A stretch of DNA of 64,000 nt, from positions 1 to 64,000 of the forward strand of contig MU400574.1 in NCBI GenBank assembly GCA_022578965.1, written 5' to 3'. Positions 34,620-46,300 of the stretch are shown one piece after another. Both the position numbers and the translations under genes were made by a program. The DNA comes from Xylaria sp. FL1777. Lineage: Eukaryota; Ascomycota; Sordariomycetes; Xylariales; Xylariaceae. Position 1 is the first letter of the stretch. Each line of letters opens with the position of its first letter. Under the pieces are notes generated by a model. The model was not told the DNA's origin. It ran no database searches and saw only the letters and a list, made by a program, of their open reading frames with translations.

Positions 34620-35351
34620 ATGGCCCCAGTGACTTATAAACTGCCCCCGCTGCCCTATCCTTATGATGTAAGTGAGATGTGCCCTTTAGTCACTGGTTGG
34701 CGAAGCAACCGTGATGAATCTAAGCAAGACACGTACTCACAGCCTCCCTATCAGGCCCTCGAGCCAAGCATCTCCAAGCAAATCATGGAACTGCACCACG
34801 ATAAGCACCACCAGACATACATCACGAACCTAAACAAGGCTCTCGAGGCCTCTGCTGCTGCAACGGCCACGGGCCGTCTTCACGACGCCGCGGCCCAGCT
34901 CTCGGCTATCCGGTTCAACGGCGGTGGCCATATCAACCACTCGCTGTTCTGGGAGAATCTGTCTCCCGCCTCTTCCCCCGATGCACAGCCGTCGGCAGCA
35001 CCAAAGCTCCAGACCGCCATCGTTAATACCTGGGGTAGTCTAGACAAATTCAAGGTAGTCTTCGCGGCAGCCCTATTAGGGATCCAGGGAAGCGGCTGGG
35101 GTTGGCTCGTCAAGGAGGCAGGAACAGGCCAGTTACGCATCGTAACGCTCGCTAACCAGGAAGCTGTTGTCGTAGGGGATACCCCGCTCATCGGTGTAGA
35201 CATGTGGGAGCATGCGTATTATCTTCAGTACCTCAACGGCAAGGCTGCGTATGTCGACAACATCTGGAAGGTCCTCAACTGGAAGACGGCTGAGGCGCGG
35301 TATACCGAAAGCCGAGAGGATGCGTTCAGAGTGCTCAAAGCTAATATCTGA
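34620..35351 (+). CDS. Mn/Fe-type superoxide dismutase, probably cytosolic MnSOD, 2 exons, 214 aa
   Basis: Exon 1 is 34620-34667 and exon 2 is 34755-35351. It converts superoxide to hydrogen peroxide. Splicing gives the family start LPPLPYPYD|ALEPSISKQIMELHHDKHH. Metal ligands are the His after MELH (about 31), the His in GGHINHSLFWENL, and the Asp and His of DMWEHAYYLQYLNG (about 165 and 169). GIQGSGWGWLV is the Gln-containing form usual for Mn enzymes. With the start at 34620 (context AAAATGG) there is no mitochondrial presequence, so I infer a cytosolic form. The intron contains no in-frame stop and a second acceptor 12 nt upstream (34742) would insert four residues (PPYQ). An unspliced reading from 34413 is longer but disrupts the SOD N-terminus. 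Confidence 0.9.
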   Translation: MAPVTYKLPPLPYPYDVSEMCPLVTGWRSNRDESKQDTYSQPPYQALEPSISKQIMELHHDKHHQTYITNLNKALEASAAATATGRLHDAAAQLSAIRFNGGGHINHSLFWENLSPASSPDAQPSAAPKLQTAIVNTWGSLDKFKVVFAAALLGIQGSGWGWLVKEAGTGQLRIVTLANQEAVVVGDTPLIGVDMWEHAYYLQYLNGKAAYVDNIWKVLNWKTAEARYTESREDAFRVLKANI

Positions 35352-36071
35352 GGAGGAAGGCTTAAGGGGGTAGCAGCACATAAACCATACCCATGTACAG
35401 ACGATAGTGAGTGTACGTCGGAATAAGAACTACCACGCTCTCAAGGTCCATTTGCCATCACAGCTAGCGCTAAGAATCATCTCTTCCCAATAAATCCAAG
35501 CTGGGTAGGCGTAATAACTGATCAAGAAGCATCCGTCAGAAATGCAATCTGCTAGACATCCACTAATTGCTTGGTAGTTCTAAATATGTGTGTTTGGGCA
35601 GTTAAATATAAGAAATTCAAGATAGGGCTGATTGTGAAGTCTAGATACTTTTAGTGTTAGTAATATATGGCGGCATTAATTATTCGCCAGGTAAGCGCTC
35701 CCCGAAGCGCATTCATTAAGCAGCGCATGTTATCTGCCAGAGACGAAATCGTCCCTTTCACGCATGCATGGACGACACGCTATTTTCCCCTAGATACCCA
35801 AACGCGTGCGTGCCATCTCGAAAAGATTGCTCCTCAATCTTGCTTTGTTTTTGTTTTCTTTTTCTTTTATTTTAGAAAAAAAAAAAAAGGACTCCATGAA
35901 TAGCCAGAACTTCATTTGACGAAAAGAGACTTCCTTTCTTCCGATACCTTGCCTCCTTTCTTGATGCTACATCGAATTGATCATTTGATATATAAACAGG
36001 TAGGCTGGGTTATCCGATCGATGACCTCGATTTGTTCATAATACTACCCTACTCTTCACGTGTAGACTACG
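35352..36071. other. Intergenic, convergent gene ends
   Basis: 720 bp between converging genes. It has a T-rich run followed by a 12-13-base A-run near 35866-35888. No gene or structured element seen. Confidence 0.65.
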
Positions 36072-38239
36072 TTATGGAGGAGGCATCACAGACTCGGGCG
36101 CTGAAGGTAACAAGTTGATGTCGGACATTATGGCCTCGTCAGTCGATAGGCTGCTCATGATCTCCTCCTGAGTGCAGTCCTTCCAGAAATGGGGGTTATT
36201 TTGCTGCGCTTTGCGAGAACGGTAGATCTCCTGTGCGACGCCCTTGACCTGGCCACCGGCGGTCTCAGCAGCCCTCCAGACATTGCTGAGCTTTTTAAGA
36301 GCACCGATGTTGAGGCGGATCTGCTCGCGCAGGTCCTCCTCGTCTTCAATAAAATAGACGGCAGCCCACTTGCTTAGGTGCACGATAGACGACAGCGTCA
36401 GCACGCAGGTGAAGAAATGCGTATGGCTCGTTATGGGCACGTTATATGTCACCATCTTGCTAATCTCGCACGCTGCCGTGATGATGTGTCGTGTGTGGAG
36501 GTTAAAGTTCTCACCACTCTGCACAGCGCGGTGCGGCGCGCAGGCAGTGACGTCGCGGGCCGGCGAGGAGTCCAACTGTGAGAGTGGCTGGTGTAAAATG
36601 ATGGTGCAACTACGGATCGAATTAGTCAAGTGGAACACTTTGCGCATGGTAGGGAAAGAAAGAGACATGGGTGGCACAAGACTTACGCGTGATTAATCAT
36701 GTATGCTTGAAACATCATCTCGTCGAGCTGTCCATCTTTATTCAGACAATCGCGCTTAGACTTGGGTAGATGTAACCTCCAGTTCGATAGAAGAGTCTCA
36801 ATCTTATCAACGCTTTCTTCAGGCGAGAACCCGCTACCTGGCAGACGCATCATGCGGCCTAGGTTGCGGATAGAGGCCACGCGGTAGGCAAAGGAAGAGA
36901 ACTCTCGATCTTCTCCCGTGAATAGCTGGTCGTCAAAGTCTTCCAGATACATTGGGCGAGGGATTTTCTGCCAATAAGTGAGCGTCAGTTTTGACTCGCT
37001 CGTGATAGAGTAGACTAAAACAGTTGGGCTCGAAAGTAGGCACCTACACCAGAGAGATATTCATGCTCTTCGCAGGGAAGTCCCACATCCGCCGTGAAAT
37101 CGTACAATAGGAAGTTTGTCTGTCTGTGCACGCCGGCAATCATCCCATCCACCACGAACAGATCCCACCATGTCCGCCGCCAGCTCTCCTCGAGCCTCGG
37201 GTTTCCACATCCATGAGTAGTAGCGTAGGGCCGGGTATACAATCCGAGTTCAATAGCTATCCGCTCTGCGTCGGAAAGGATATCTCTTGCTTTATCGTTT
37301 TGGCGGCAGCCGTCGAGTCCGACAATTGCGATAATCATGGCCTGCACTAGAAAACCATCTTTGAGGGTTTCTGGGGCGTACAGAAGCCGCATTGTCTCCT
37401 CGAAGAAGGTAGCGCGAGCCGGGCCAATCGGAAGATATAAAGACCCAACCCATCTCATTGCCGCTAGGAGATGTTCAATGTTCCTTTCTTGCGCTAGATT
37501 CATGATATGTGTCTTGGGAAGAACGGCAGGGTGCCCGGGATAAAAATAGAAATAAAAGGCATCAATACACTGCTCCGGGATAGATCTCCGTGGTATTTGG
37601 CTGTTGACAGTGACCATAGTGCCATTGGCATCGTGGACATACGGAGTGCGATATATCTGAAGGCTGTTCGTCACGGGTGTAGTTACAAAGGGCGGTACGG
37701 GAGTATCTGGCACACTCATAGTTCTGTTGAATGCCCCCAGAGCGGGCGGTCCAGGCGTGCGAACCTGAGCACCCAACAACATAGGGCAGCTTTCACCGCC
37801 AGCTGAGGGCGGAGAGTCTGAAGCATGCCGTTTATTTGGATTGGCTGTAGAATTCTTTCTTGGTCCCTTGTAGCCACGGCGAGAAGCTATGTAGACACAT
37901 TCCGAGTTCGATGAGAGACACCGCGAGCATGGATTAGAACCGTCGCATTTGAGATGTTTGCCTCTCTTGAGTAATGAAGGCGAAGCGTTAGCACAACAAA
38001 GTTAATTTGTAGAAACAATTAGGAAATTCGATACGAAAGGAAAGAAGGAAAAGCAGATTGCAAAATTATCGACTTACACAAGCAAGGCACGCTGCTGGCA
38101 CAGTTTGAGTAGGTCCTCGTGAGTCGGCATTCCCCGGTGGTGAAATGGTCGGCGCCGCTTGAGGAACGGCGGGCGCATACATCTCGGGAGACGACGAATG
38201 CGACGAAGGGTCTGACACACTTTGTAAATAGGAATCCAT
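36072..38239 (-). CDS. Zn2Cys6 transcription factor with fungal-specific TF domain, 4 exons, 632 aa
   Basis: Exons 38239-38078, 37965-37048, 36967-36687 and 36609-36072 give 1899 nt in frame. The binuclear zinc cluster has Cys at about 51, 54, 61, 67, 70 and 77 (C-x2-C-x6-C-x5-C-x2-C-x6-C), and the first intron falls exactly after the second cysteine. A Ser/Pro-rich N-terminus precedes it. The middle homology region (PF04082 type) covers about 150-420: YFYFYPGHPAVLPK, RTWWDLFVVDGMIAGV and FDDQLFTGED. Such proteins bind CGG-type DNA sites and act in the nucleus. The target pathway is not indicated by neighbours (SOD on one side, gene-free DNA on the other). Missing the short exons would give four unconnected fragments. 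Confidence 0.9.
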
Positions 38240-38913
38240 GACACAATAAGGGTTTGATCTAGGTTATCCGACGGCGGGATATGTTTCGACCCGGCGATCC
38301 GGGTATGGGGGGATAGCGATCTTAGTGACCTCGAGTATCGAACACAAATGTCCGATGAAAGGTAGTTGAACTAGGGAGGCGGAAAGATGCGACAATCACA
38401 AAATGGAATTCGACTTGAGCTGAAGGCTGTCGACGCAGGGGGGGTAGAGCCTCTGGTCTCTTCCCAGTCTCCAATCTCCTGCCAACCCAGGCGCCAGTTC
38501 AACAGTCCAGTCCAATCCCAATTCGACCTAATTCCACAACAGCAAAACCCGGGGAAGCGACCGCGACTACGGTATCTATACTAGGAACTCGAGATCTGGG
38601 TGAGCGAGGGCTGGGTATACGGTACTGAGCAAGACGGACAAGTCGTGCGCTTCGGTCTGAAGCTATTGCGCCGAAATGTACTAGGTACCTATACTAGACT
38701 AATAAACGTCAATATCAACGTCTTTTATGGTGCCGGCCCATATGCCGATGGAACCAGTAGACTCAAACAAGTCTCCAATGTTCAAGACGACTCAGGACTA
38801 GACCCATCTAGCGCTCCGCTGTCTAATAACGCACTCTTGCTAACAGTAGCCAATGAAAACAAATAAGACCTAGATCCCGATTATAGTGGATTACTGTATA
38901 GGGGTTATACAAG

Positions 38914-38935
38914 ATCTGTACACTACTGTACAGAT
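38914..38935. repeat. Perfect 9-bp inverted repeat with 4-nt loop
   Basis: ATCTGTACA, CTAC, TGTACAGAT. It would form a short hairpin or a palindromic protein-binding site. About 675 bp upstream of the zinc-cluster gene start. Confidence 0.75.
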
Positions 38936-39823
38936 TGAGATAACATGGGATGAGAGGAGCCGATGACGTCCTCAAACTAGTAGAATGAACCACTCAGGCT
39001 GCTTTGTCTTATGAGGATGTAATGACGTTCCAAGGGAGGATAATGAGAGTGATGATGAGGATAATGATGGCGTCGGAGAGATTTAGGAGTGCGACGTTGT
39101 AAGCCGAGGAAATCTCCGATAATAGCGGGAGAGGGCTGTCTCTTTTCAATTTTTTGTTCACTTCTTCGGCCAGTTATCGCTCTCGTCAAACTCATTCGAC
39201 ACGCCACGCATGGCCAATGCACCATCATAATGCATCGCATGGTGAGGGGTTGGGGTTTGGATGACCAGGGGTTCCTCGCTATGATCTCTGGGCGCTTTTC
39301 ATATCATGATCGTAGTAGCCATGTGCGACCGAGCCAATGCAGGGACGCCAAAATCGAAGTAGCATGGTAACCCCGTATATTTATAATGATAATCAGCTTC
39401 ACGAGACCGCTCTCCTTAATCCCTCGTTCTACGGTTATGAATGAGCAACATAACTAGACCGAAAGCGAAGTTCAGAAGAGGCAAGCCACGGAACCTGTGA
39501 AAAGGCCAACTATCTACGTACGTACCTACTAGTAGTTTCAGCTTCACGAAGTCAAGACTGCTTATAGTACCGGTAGCTATACGCAGTAATACGAGAGTCT
39601 AGCCCCTGTCAAAAGGTGGGTAGCTCCTGGTGACGTGCCAGCAACATAGCCGATCTACACTTTCTAGAATTCACACCAAAAAAAAATAAATGAATAAAAA
39701 GAGAGGGGGGGGGAGGGCAGGAGGGAGAGACAGAGAGAGCACATCTTTGCTTTTTCTTAGACCGGGAAGCGTATGTAGGCTCTCAGCCAAGCACCGCACA
39801 ATAAGGCTCGAAGTGCAGCCAAC

Positions 39824-39853
39824 TCCAGCCATGTCCAGCCATGTCCAGCCATG
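39824..39853. repeat. Tandem TCCAGCCATG, three perfect copies
   Basis: Three perfect 10-bp units in a row, directly visible. No function suggested. Confidence 0.85.
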
Positions 39854-42823
39854 CAAGAACCCAGGTCGAGAAATCGACTTGTCATCTCGATCTGTCATAG
39901 GTCCCAGCTGAAACCAGCATATGAGACCTCGATTAATCGTCAGCGCAGATCTCGCTACAGGAATGGTCGAGCGGCCGGTGGTTATCAGAAGCCGAAAGAC
40001 GACGAGTCAAGCGCCACGAGCGGATTGGCCAAGCGGCTCAAGAACAGGTTCTCATCAGGATAGACACCATTTCCCTACATGGGTAGGCCTGTAAAAGACC
40101 CTGACCCCTGAGTCAACTCTTCCCGGCCCCCCCATTATATCCGTCCATGACATCTTGCCTCTACACTAGACTAGGTTTATGATCGTGGCAGAAATGGTGG
40201 GGGTCCCTCGATCGCAAGCACCCAGCACGAATGCAGCTGAACCTTTCGAACGTCGTCTACACTGAACAAATGACAATCATACCGTCAGGGATGGCCTCGG
40301 CCATTAACACCAGACCGCTTCGAGGCGTCTCGGCTTGATTCAGAAGAAACATTGATGGAACGTTGTGTCGGGTGGCGATGGGGGCCAATCAGACTCGGTA
40401 TGTCGACGGGAAGCGATCCTAAGAGATCCAGGTCATCCAAAGGTCTTCCAGCTCCCTACTGCGTAGTGTACCACCGCCAGGATAGAGACGTGCGCTAAGT
40501 TGATAGACTATACTACCTAGGTAGGTAACTAGGTACTTCATCCCAAGTTCAAGTTACCAGGGCTTAGAATCATGGGGCCGCGCGTGGGACTACACTAGTG
40601 TACCGTACTTACGCAGTACGCAGTAGTGTACCGGTAGTGGGTATTGGCTAGTCTTCTTTTCTATCTAGCGTACAGATACCCGTAGCAGTCCCGTACGCAT
40701 AAGTATTATACTATACCTACCTTACATACTTTATGTAGCACTGTAGGTAGTATGTAGTATATAGTATACCTACATAGCACTTACATGTAGGTTAATGCAA
40801 GGGACTGTCGGTTCACTACGCACTATCATCAGTGTCTTGACTCTTGCATCCGATGCCGTCTTGTCATGCGCGCTAAGTCCTGCAAAGCAATATACGCTCC
40901 GACGAGCGTCATTGTAAGTGTTCTTCCTCTGATAGCCGAGTCTGACGAGACGAATTTTATGAGGCTGTCATCACTCGCAGGTAGGTAGGTACCTTTTGTT
41001 GATTGCACATGGCAATCAGGCACTTAACTTGCTTATGTAGGTACTTAGTAGGTACCTATAAAACCTCGATCCAAACGGTTAGGCACTCGGACTTACCCCA
41101 GTTAAGCGAACCACGGGTACCTATATCAATTCAGGTGCTCGGGCGGCTAACCTCGATCGAGAGCCCATACGCATAGGAGGTCCTTCGTCCTCTATGTAAC
41201 CTTCTCCTACAGAAATGAACATGAAACTCGCCATACGAACAGAACGCATCTACGGATAATCCATTGATCTGATGGTGCCGATAGAACAAGGGAAGTAAGA
41301 AATTTCTGCGAAACAACAAACTAAAACTCCGTCCTCACTTGTACAGAGTTACGGGCTAAGTTCGCCGAGATGTTGTACAATAGTTGTAACACAATGTGAG
41401 CTCATAGTGTGCGGCAATGTCCATTTGAATGGAAGAAGTAGTCTGACATGCGCTCTTATGACTAGTAGACTCGTTTATACCCCCCCATAGTGGTTAAAGG
41501 GATTGCTAAGACAACAGAATGCACCGTCGTCACATATATCAACTGCAGAGAAGTAGTAACGCGGTTCTCTAATTATCACAAGTTTAATTCCCAGAATACA
41601 GACATTGGGAGCCGTTCGCATCCAGACATCACACATTCGGGCCCCTCTACGACTCTTGATATCCGGGCATCGTAAGAGATGGATGCTTTGAATCCGTATG
41701 TAATGATATATATTATCGAATATAACAACCTTGGTCTAATAGACTACCCTGGTGCCAAGCACCAACTCACATATCCAATGGCATATCCCGTTATACGCTT
41801 AATAAGTGGTCCTGCAGTTTCTGCCTCAAATGTTCTGTCGCGGCAAGTAGGCAGCCAAAAACAATCTTAAAATGTCTCACCTCTACAGCGAGTTCACCAC
41901 CACCACAACTCAGTAGATAGCTATAGCAGATCGGGAACTTAGGAAATGAAGAAACCCGTGGCCTCGACTTCGGCTTTATACTTATATACTATACGTTTTA
42001 TACGTTTAAGATATAGGTAGATCACTCTCAAGCATTACTCAAAGCCAAGGGTTAATGTCAGAGGTCTTTATCTCCGGAGTGAAGCTGGGTCACTAGAGAG
42101 TAGCTGCTAGTTCGTAGTAATAGGTAAGGGCTCAATATTATTGATTCCTAATTCTCTCTGAGATTTATTAGAAAGAAACTAGGCCTTTATATAGAAAATA
42201 CTAGATTGCCTCCGTACATTTAAGGCCCTTCCCAGCCTCCTGCAACATTAGCTCTTGACAATTAAATGACATTAAATCCAGGCAATATCTTATATTCACC
42301 TAATCTTTGATGAGTTCACTCTAAACAGGCTATAACGTCGCTTTAGTAGCTTTTTATCCAGCATGAATCTCTTATTGGCTCTTCCAGCTCCAGAAACCGT
42401 GTGTTTGATGGTCAGACTCTAGAGATACCCTGGCCGAGGCACACATTATAACCTTCAGCTCTAGGCAAGATTGGTACAGGATACTCATCACGTTGTAGCG
42501 CGACTTGCTATGAACGCTTTTTAATACACGTGATAGACACCCCCAAATAAACAAAAACAAAAGACAATCTAGAGGACGGTCACAAGAACATTAACAACGA
42601 GGTAATTAACACCTATTAGCTCGTTCCAGGAGGCTACTATCTAAACTTACGCCTATTAGCCGTTATGAGTAACTTGAAAGTAGGAAAATGATGACTACTC
42701 GTCACTAAAATATCATAAAGAAGTATATTGAACTATAAAGTAAAAGACGTATATATTAATAAAGATCCTTAAATATTTATTAATGTATTAAATATCTCAT
42801 GTTTAATACCTGGATTTTAGTAG

Positions 42824-42828
42824 CTTAT
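42824..42828. repeat. Target-site duplication, left copy (CTTAT)
   Basis: CTTAT immediately before the left LTR is repeated immediately after the right LTR at 50531-50535. Five bases is the usual size for Gypsy/Copia insertions. Confidence 0.85.
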
Positions 42829-43322
42829 TATAATAAACTTATTATATATTAATATAACAGGTTTACTTTTAGGGTCTTAATTTATAAGTAATAATAAAAT
42901 CCTTAATAGTAGTCCGTTAAGGAAGTTTTTAAAGTACTTTTATTATTATGTATTAATAAAGGTCTTAAGAAATTAAAAGTAATAAATATATTAATGCTTA
43001 GCAGTTATAAAAAATTAATAGCTAAAGAACTAAAACTAAGTAAATAACTAAATATAAGAAATACATAATTATATAAACAAAGAAAAAATAAAAAAAGTAG
43101 TAACCTTTTTTAAATTATTATAAGTTTAGTAAGCATTAAATTATTATAAGCTTAATAAGCTTTAAATTATTATAAACTTAATAAGCTTTAAATTATTATA
43201 AGCTTAATAAACTAAGTAAATTATTATATAACTTTAGCTTTAGCTAATAAAAAAAAAAGTGTAAAATATATATAAAAACATTAAGCTGTTTTAAAAGCTA
43301 CTTTTATGTTAATTTTATAACA
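42829..43322. repeat. Left LTR of the complete retroelement
   Basis: 494 bp, from TATAATAAACTTATTATA to TTTTATAACA. It is less mutated than the interior. A TATA-like stretch lies about 50 bp before the end. Confidence 0.92.
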
Positions 43323-46300
43323 TTATTTTTTTTTTTTTAGAATTATTATTTTAACAATTTTTTGTAAGTATTTTTTCTTTTTTTCTTTTTTATATATTAT
43401 AATATTAAAGCATATTAAAAAAACTAACTGCTTATTTAAAACAAAGCAAAAACTTATTTTTGCTTTTTTTATTAATTCTATTAGTTATAAAGTTATGTTT
43501 TGCTTTTATTGCTTTAATTAATTATTAATATATAAAATAATAAATGATATATTTTATTATTTTAAATATATATGCATTAGTTATTCCTGCAACAAATTAA
43601 AGGTTTTAATTAACTTAATTAACAATATAATTTTTAAATATTGTTGTTTTAAAAAAAAAAAAAAGCAAGCAAAGCAATAGCTATTTTTAGTTTAAAAAAA
43701 ATTAAAACAAGCTTAAAATAGCTTTAATTTTGTTTTAAGCAAGTTAGTTTAGCTTTATATACAAAAATGTTTTTTAAAAGTAAAAAGTATTAAAATAGTT
43801 TAGCAAAAGTTTTAGTTTTTAAATAAACTAAACAAAATAAAGCGCATTAAAAAAAAACAAAAAGCGCTAATAAAAAAGCAAAAACAACAAAAAAAGCAAG
43901 CTAAAATAATATAAGCTGCTTTATTTAAGTTTAATTAAAATTTTTTAAGCGTTTTTTTTAAAGTTAACTTTTTTTTTTTAGTTTTAAACAGTTAAAATAT
44001 TAATAGTAAAACTAATTTATAACTACTTTAGTAATTTTTAAATATTTTTTAAGTTTTTAAGTATTATTAACATATAAGTATTTTTTCTATTTAATAAAAT
44101 ACTTTAAATTATTATTGTTTTAACAAAAATTTAGTATACTTTTAATTTTATAAACGTTTTAATTTGTTTTTATTTTTAGTTATGTTTTAATAAATGTTTT
44201 AATAAATACTAGTTTTAGTAAAAAAATATAAAAAATAAGGTAAATTTATATATTTTTTAATAATAATAGTTTATAATTAATAAATAAAATAACTTTTTTA
44301 ATTTTAAAAAAGCTAAGTTTTTTAAATTTTAATTTATTGTTTAGTTATTTTGTTTTAATTTAAAAAATATTAATATTTGCATTTTGTTTTTATTATAACA
44401 AATAAACCTTATTTTCTTTTTTAAAAGTTAGTTTTTTAGTTTATTTTTTGTTATAATATACTAACATTTATTGTTATAAAAATTAAAAGCATAATTATAG
44501 TTTAGCTTATAGCGTTTTAATTTTTATTATAATAGTTTTTATTTAAAGTATTATAATTAAAATAGCAAGTACTTTTATTAATGTTTTTTTTTGTTTTTTA
44601 ATAATTACTTATTATTTATAAATAGCTTTATGCAAAAATATATTTATATTTTTATTTATTAATATATTATATAAAATTTATGCTATTAATAATAATTTTA
44701 TTTAATTGTTTTATTAATAATTAATATAACTTTATAAATATTGTTTTAATATTTAGTTTAGTTTTTTTGTTTATTTATTTGTTTATAAATAATAAACAGT
44801 TAAAAACTTTAGTTTAATACTAATAAGTTTAAAAAAACTAGTTTTAAACTTAAAAATAAATAATTTATTTTAGTTTAAAATAATCTTTTTTAGTAGCTTA
44901 TATTTATTTAAATATTAGCATATAAAAGCATATATAAGTTATTTAGCTATTATATTTTCTTTAAACAATAAAAAATAAACATACTTAGTAAATCTATTAA
45001 TAATAACTTATATTTTATTATATTATACTTTTATAATTAAATTAATTAATAAAAATAATATTATAATAAAATTTTAAACAATAGTATGTTATACTTATTT
45101 AAATATTTATATAAATTATAGTAGTTTATAAAGCTTATATTAAGCTGCTTTAGCTTTATTATAAATATTGCACTTTTTTATAATAAATTTAACTATGTTT
45201 TATAGTTTTAAAAAATTATATTTTTTTTATAATTATTAAACTATTTTTATTGTTTTTTAGTATTTATATAATAAATATTTATAAAATTTCTTAATAAACT
45301 TATTTTATAAAGATTTTAGTAAATAAACCTTATATTTATATATTAGCTTATTATTTTTTAATTTTTTGTATTTTTATAGTTATGCTAACTTTTTTAAGTT
45401 ATAAGCTTATTATAGCTATATATTTATAAAGTCTTTAAATATAACTTTAATTTTTAAGCTTTTATTTTTTTAAAAATATAGTACTTAAATGTTTTTTTTT
45501 AAAACTTTAAATTCTTTTTAACTTTGTTAATTAAATATGTTTACTTAAATGTTTTTTTTTTTCTTAATGTAATATATTTTAAAGTTAAACTTAAAAAAAA
45601 AAACTATTTAATTTTTATATTATTTAATAATTTTTTATATAATTATAAATTTTGTTAAGTTTTAATAATTTAAATAAATTTTAATTAGCTTTATAGTTTT
45701 TATAAAAAACGGTTTTTATTTTTTAAGTACTATAATAATTATAAGCAGTTTTTTATTATATATAAAATATTATAATGCTACATTTTATAGTGCTTTAAAG
45801 TAATAAGCTACTAAGTATTATTTTTTGTTATTTTTTAGTTGTTTTAAAACTTCTGTAATTATACTATTTAAAGCATTTATTTTTAGCTTTTTTTTTTTTT
45901 ATAGATTAAGTAATTTAACTATAAAGTTAAAAATAACTTTTAGTTTTAGTTTTTTAAAAGCTTTTTAAGCTTTTTTTAAAATTAAAAAAGATTTTTTTTT
46001 ATATTTTTTTTTTATATACTTTATAAAGTAAAATACTATTTTTTTAAAGTTTTAAATTAACATTTAAACATAATTTAAAAATCTTAATGCTTATTATATA
46101 TTTATAATAATAATTAAATTAAATATTTTCTAGTTTTATACTATGTTAATTTTTAACTATTAAATTTATATTTGTTCTAAAATAATTATAAATCGTAAAA
46201 AGTTAATTTTTTATATATGCTATATATACTTTTTTGTATTAAGTTATAATTCTGCCTATTTAAGTATTTTTAATACTTAAGTTATATATTTTTTATGTTT

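Larger units (their letters stand above)
38240..42823. other. Gene-free region, about 4.6 kb
   Basis: Only short frames without family features on either strand. Composition is normal until about 41900 and becomes AT-rich towards the retroelement. It contains a 9-bp inverted repeat (38914-38935), a 10-bp tandem triplication (39824-39853) and a TACCTAGGTA palindrome at 40514. No tRNA, rRNA or coding signature seen. Confidence 0.6.

Noticed and set aside
42840..43322. A shorter LTR starting at TATTATATATT (483 bp)
   Set aside because: Allowing for C-to-T and G-to-A changes, homology extends 11 bp further left in all three LTRs, and only the longer boundary yields the CTTAT duplication.
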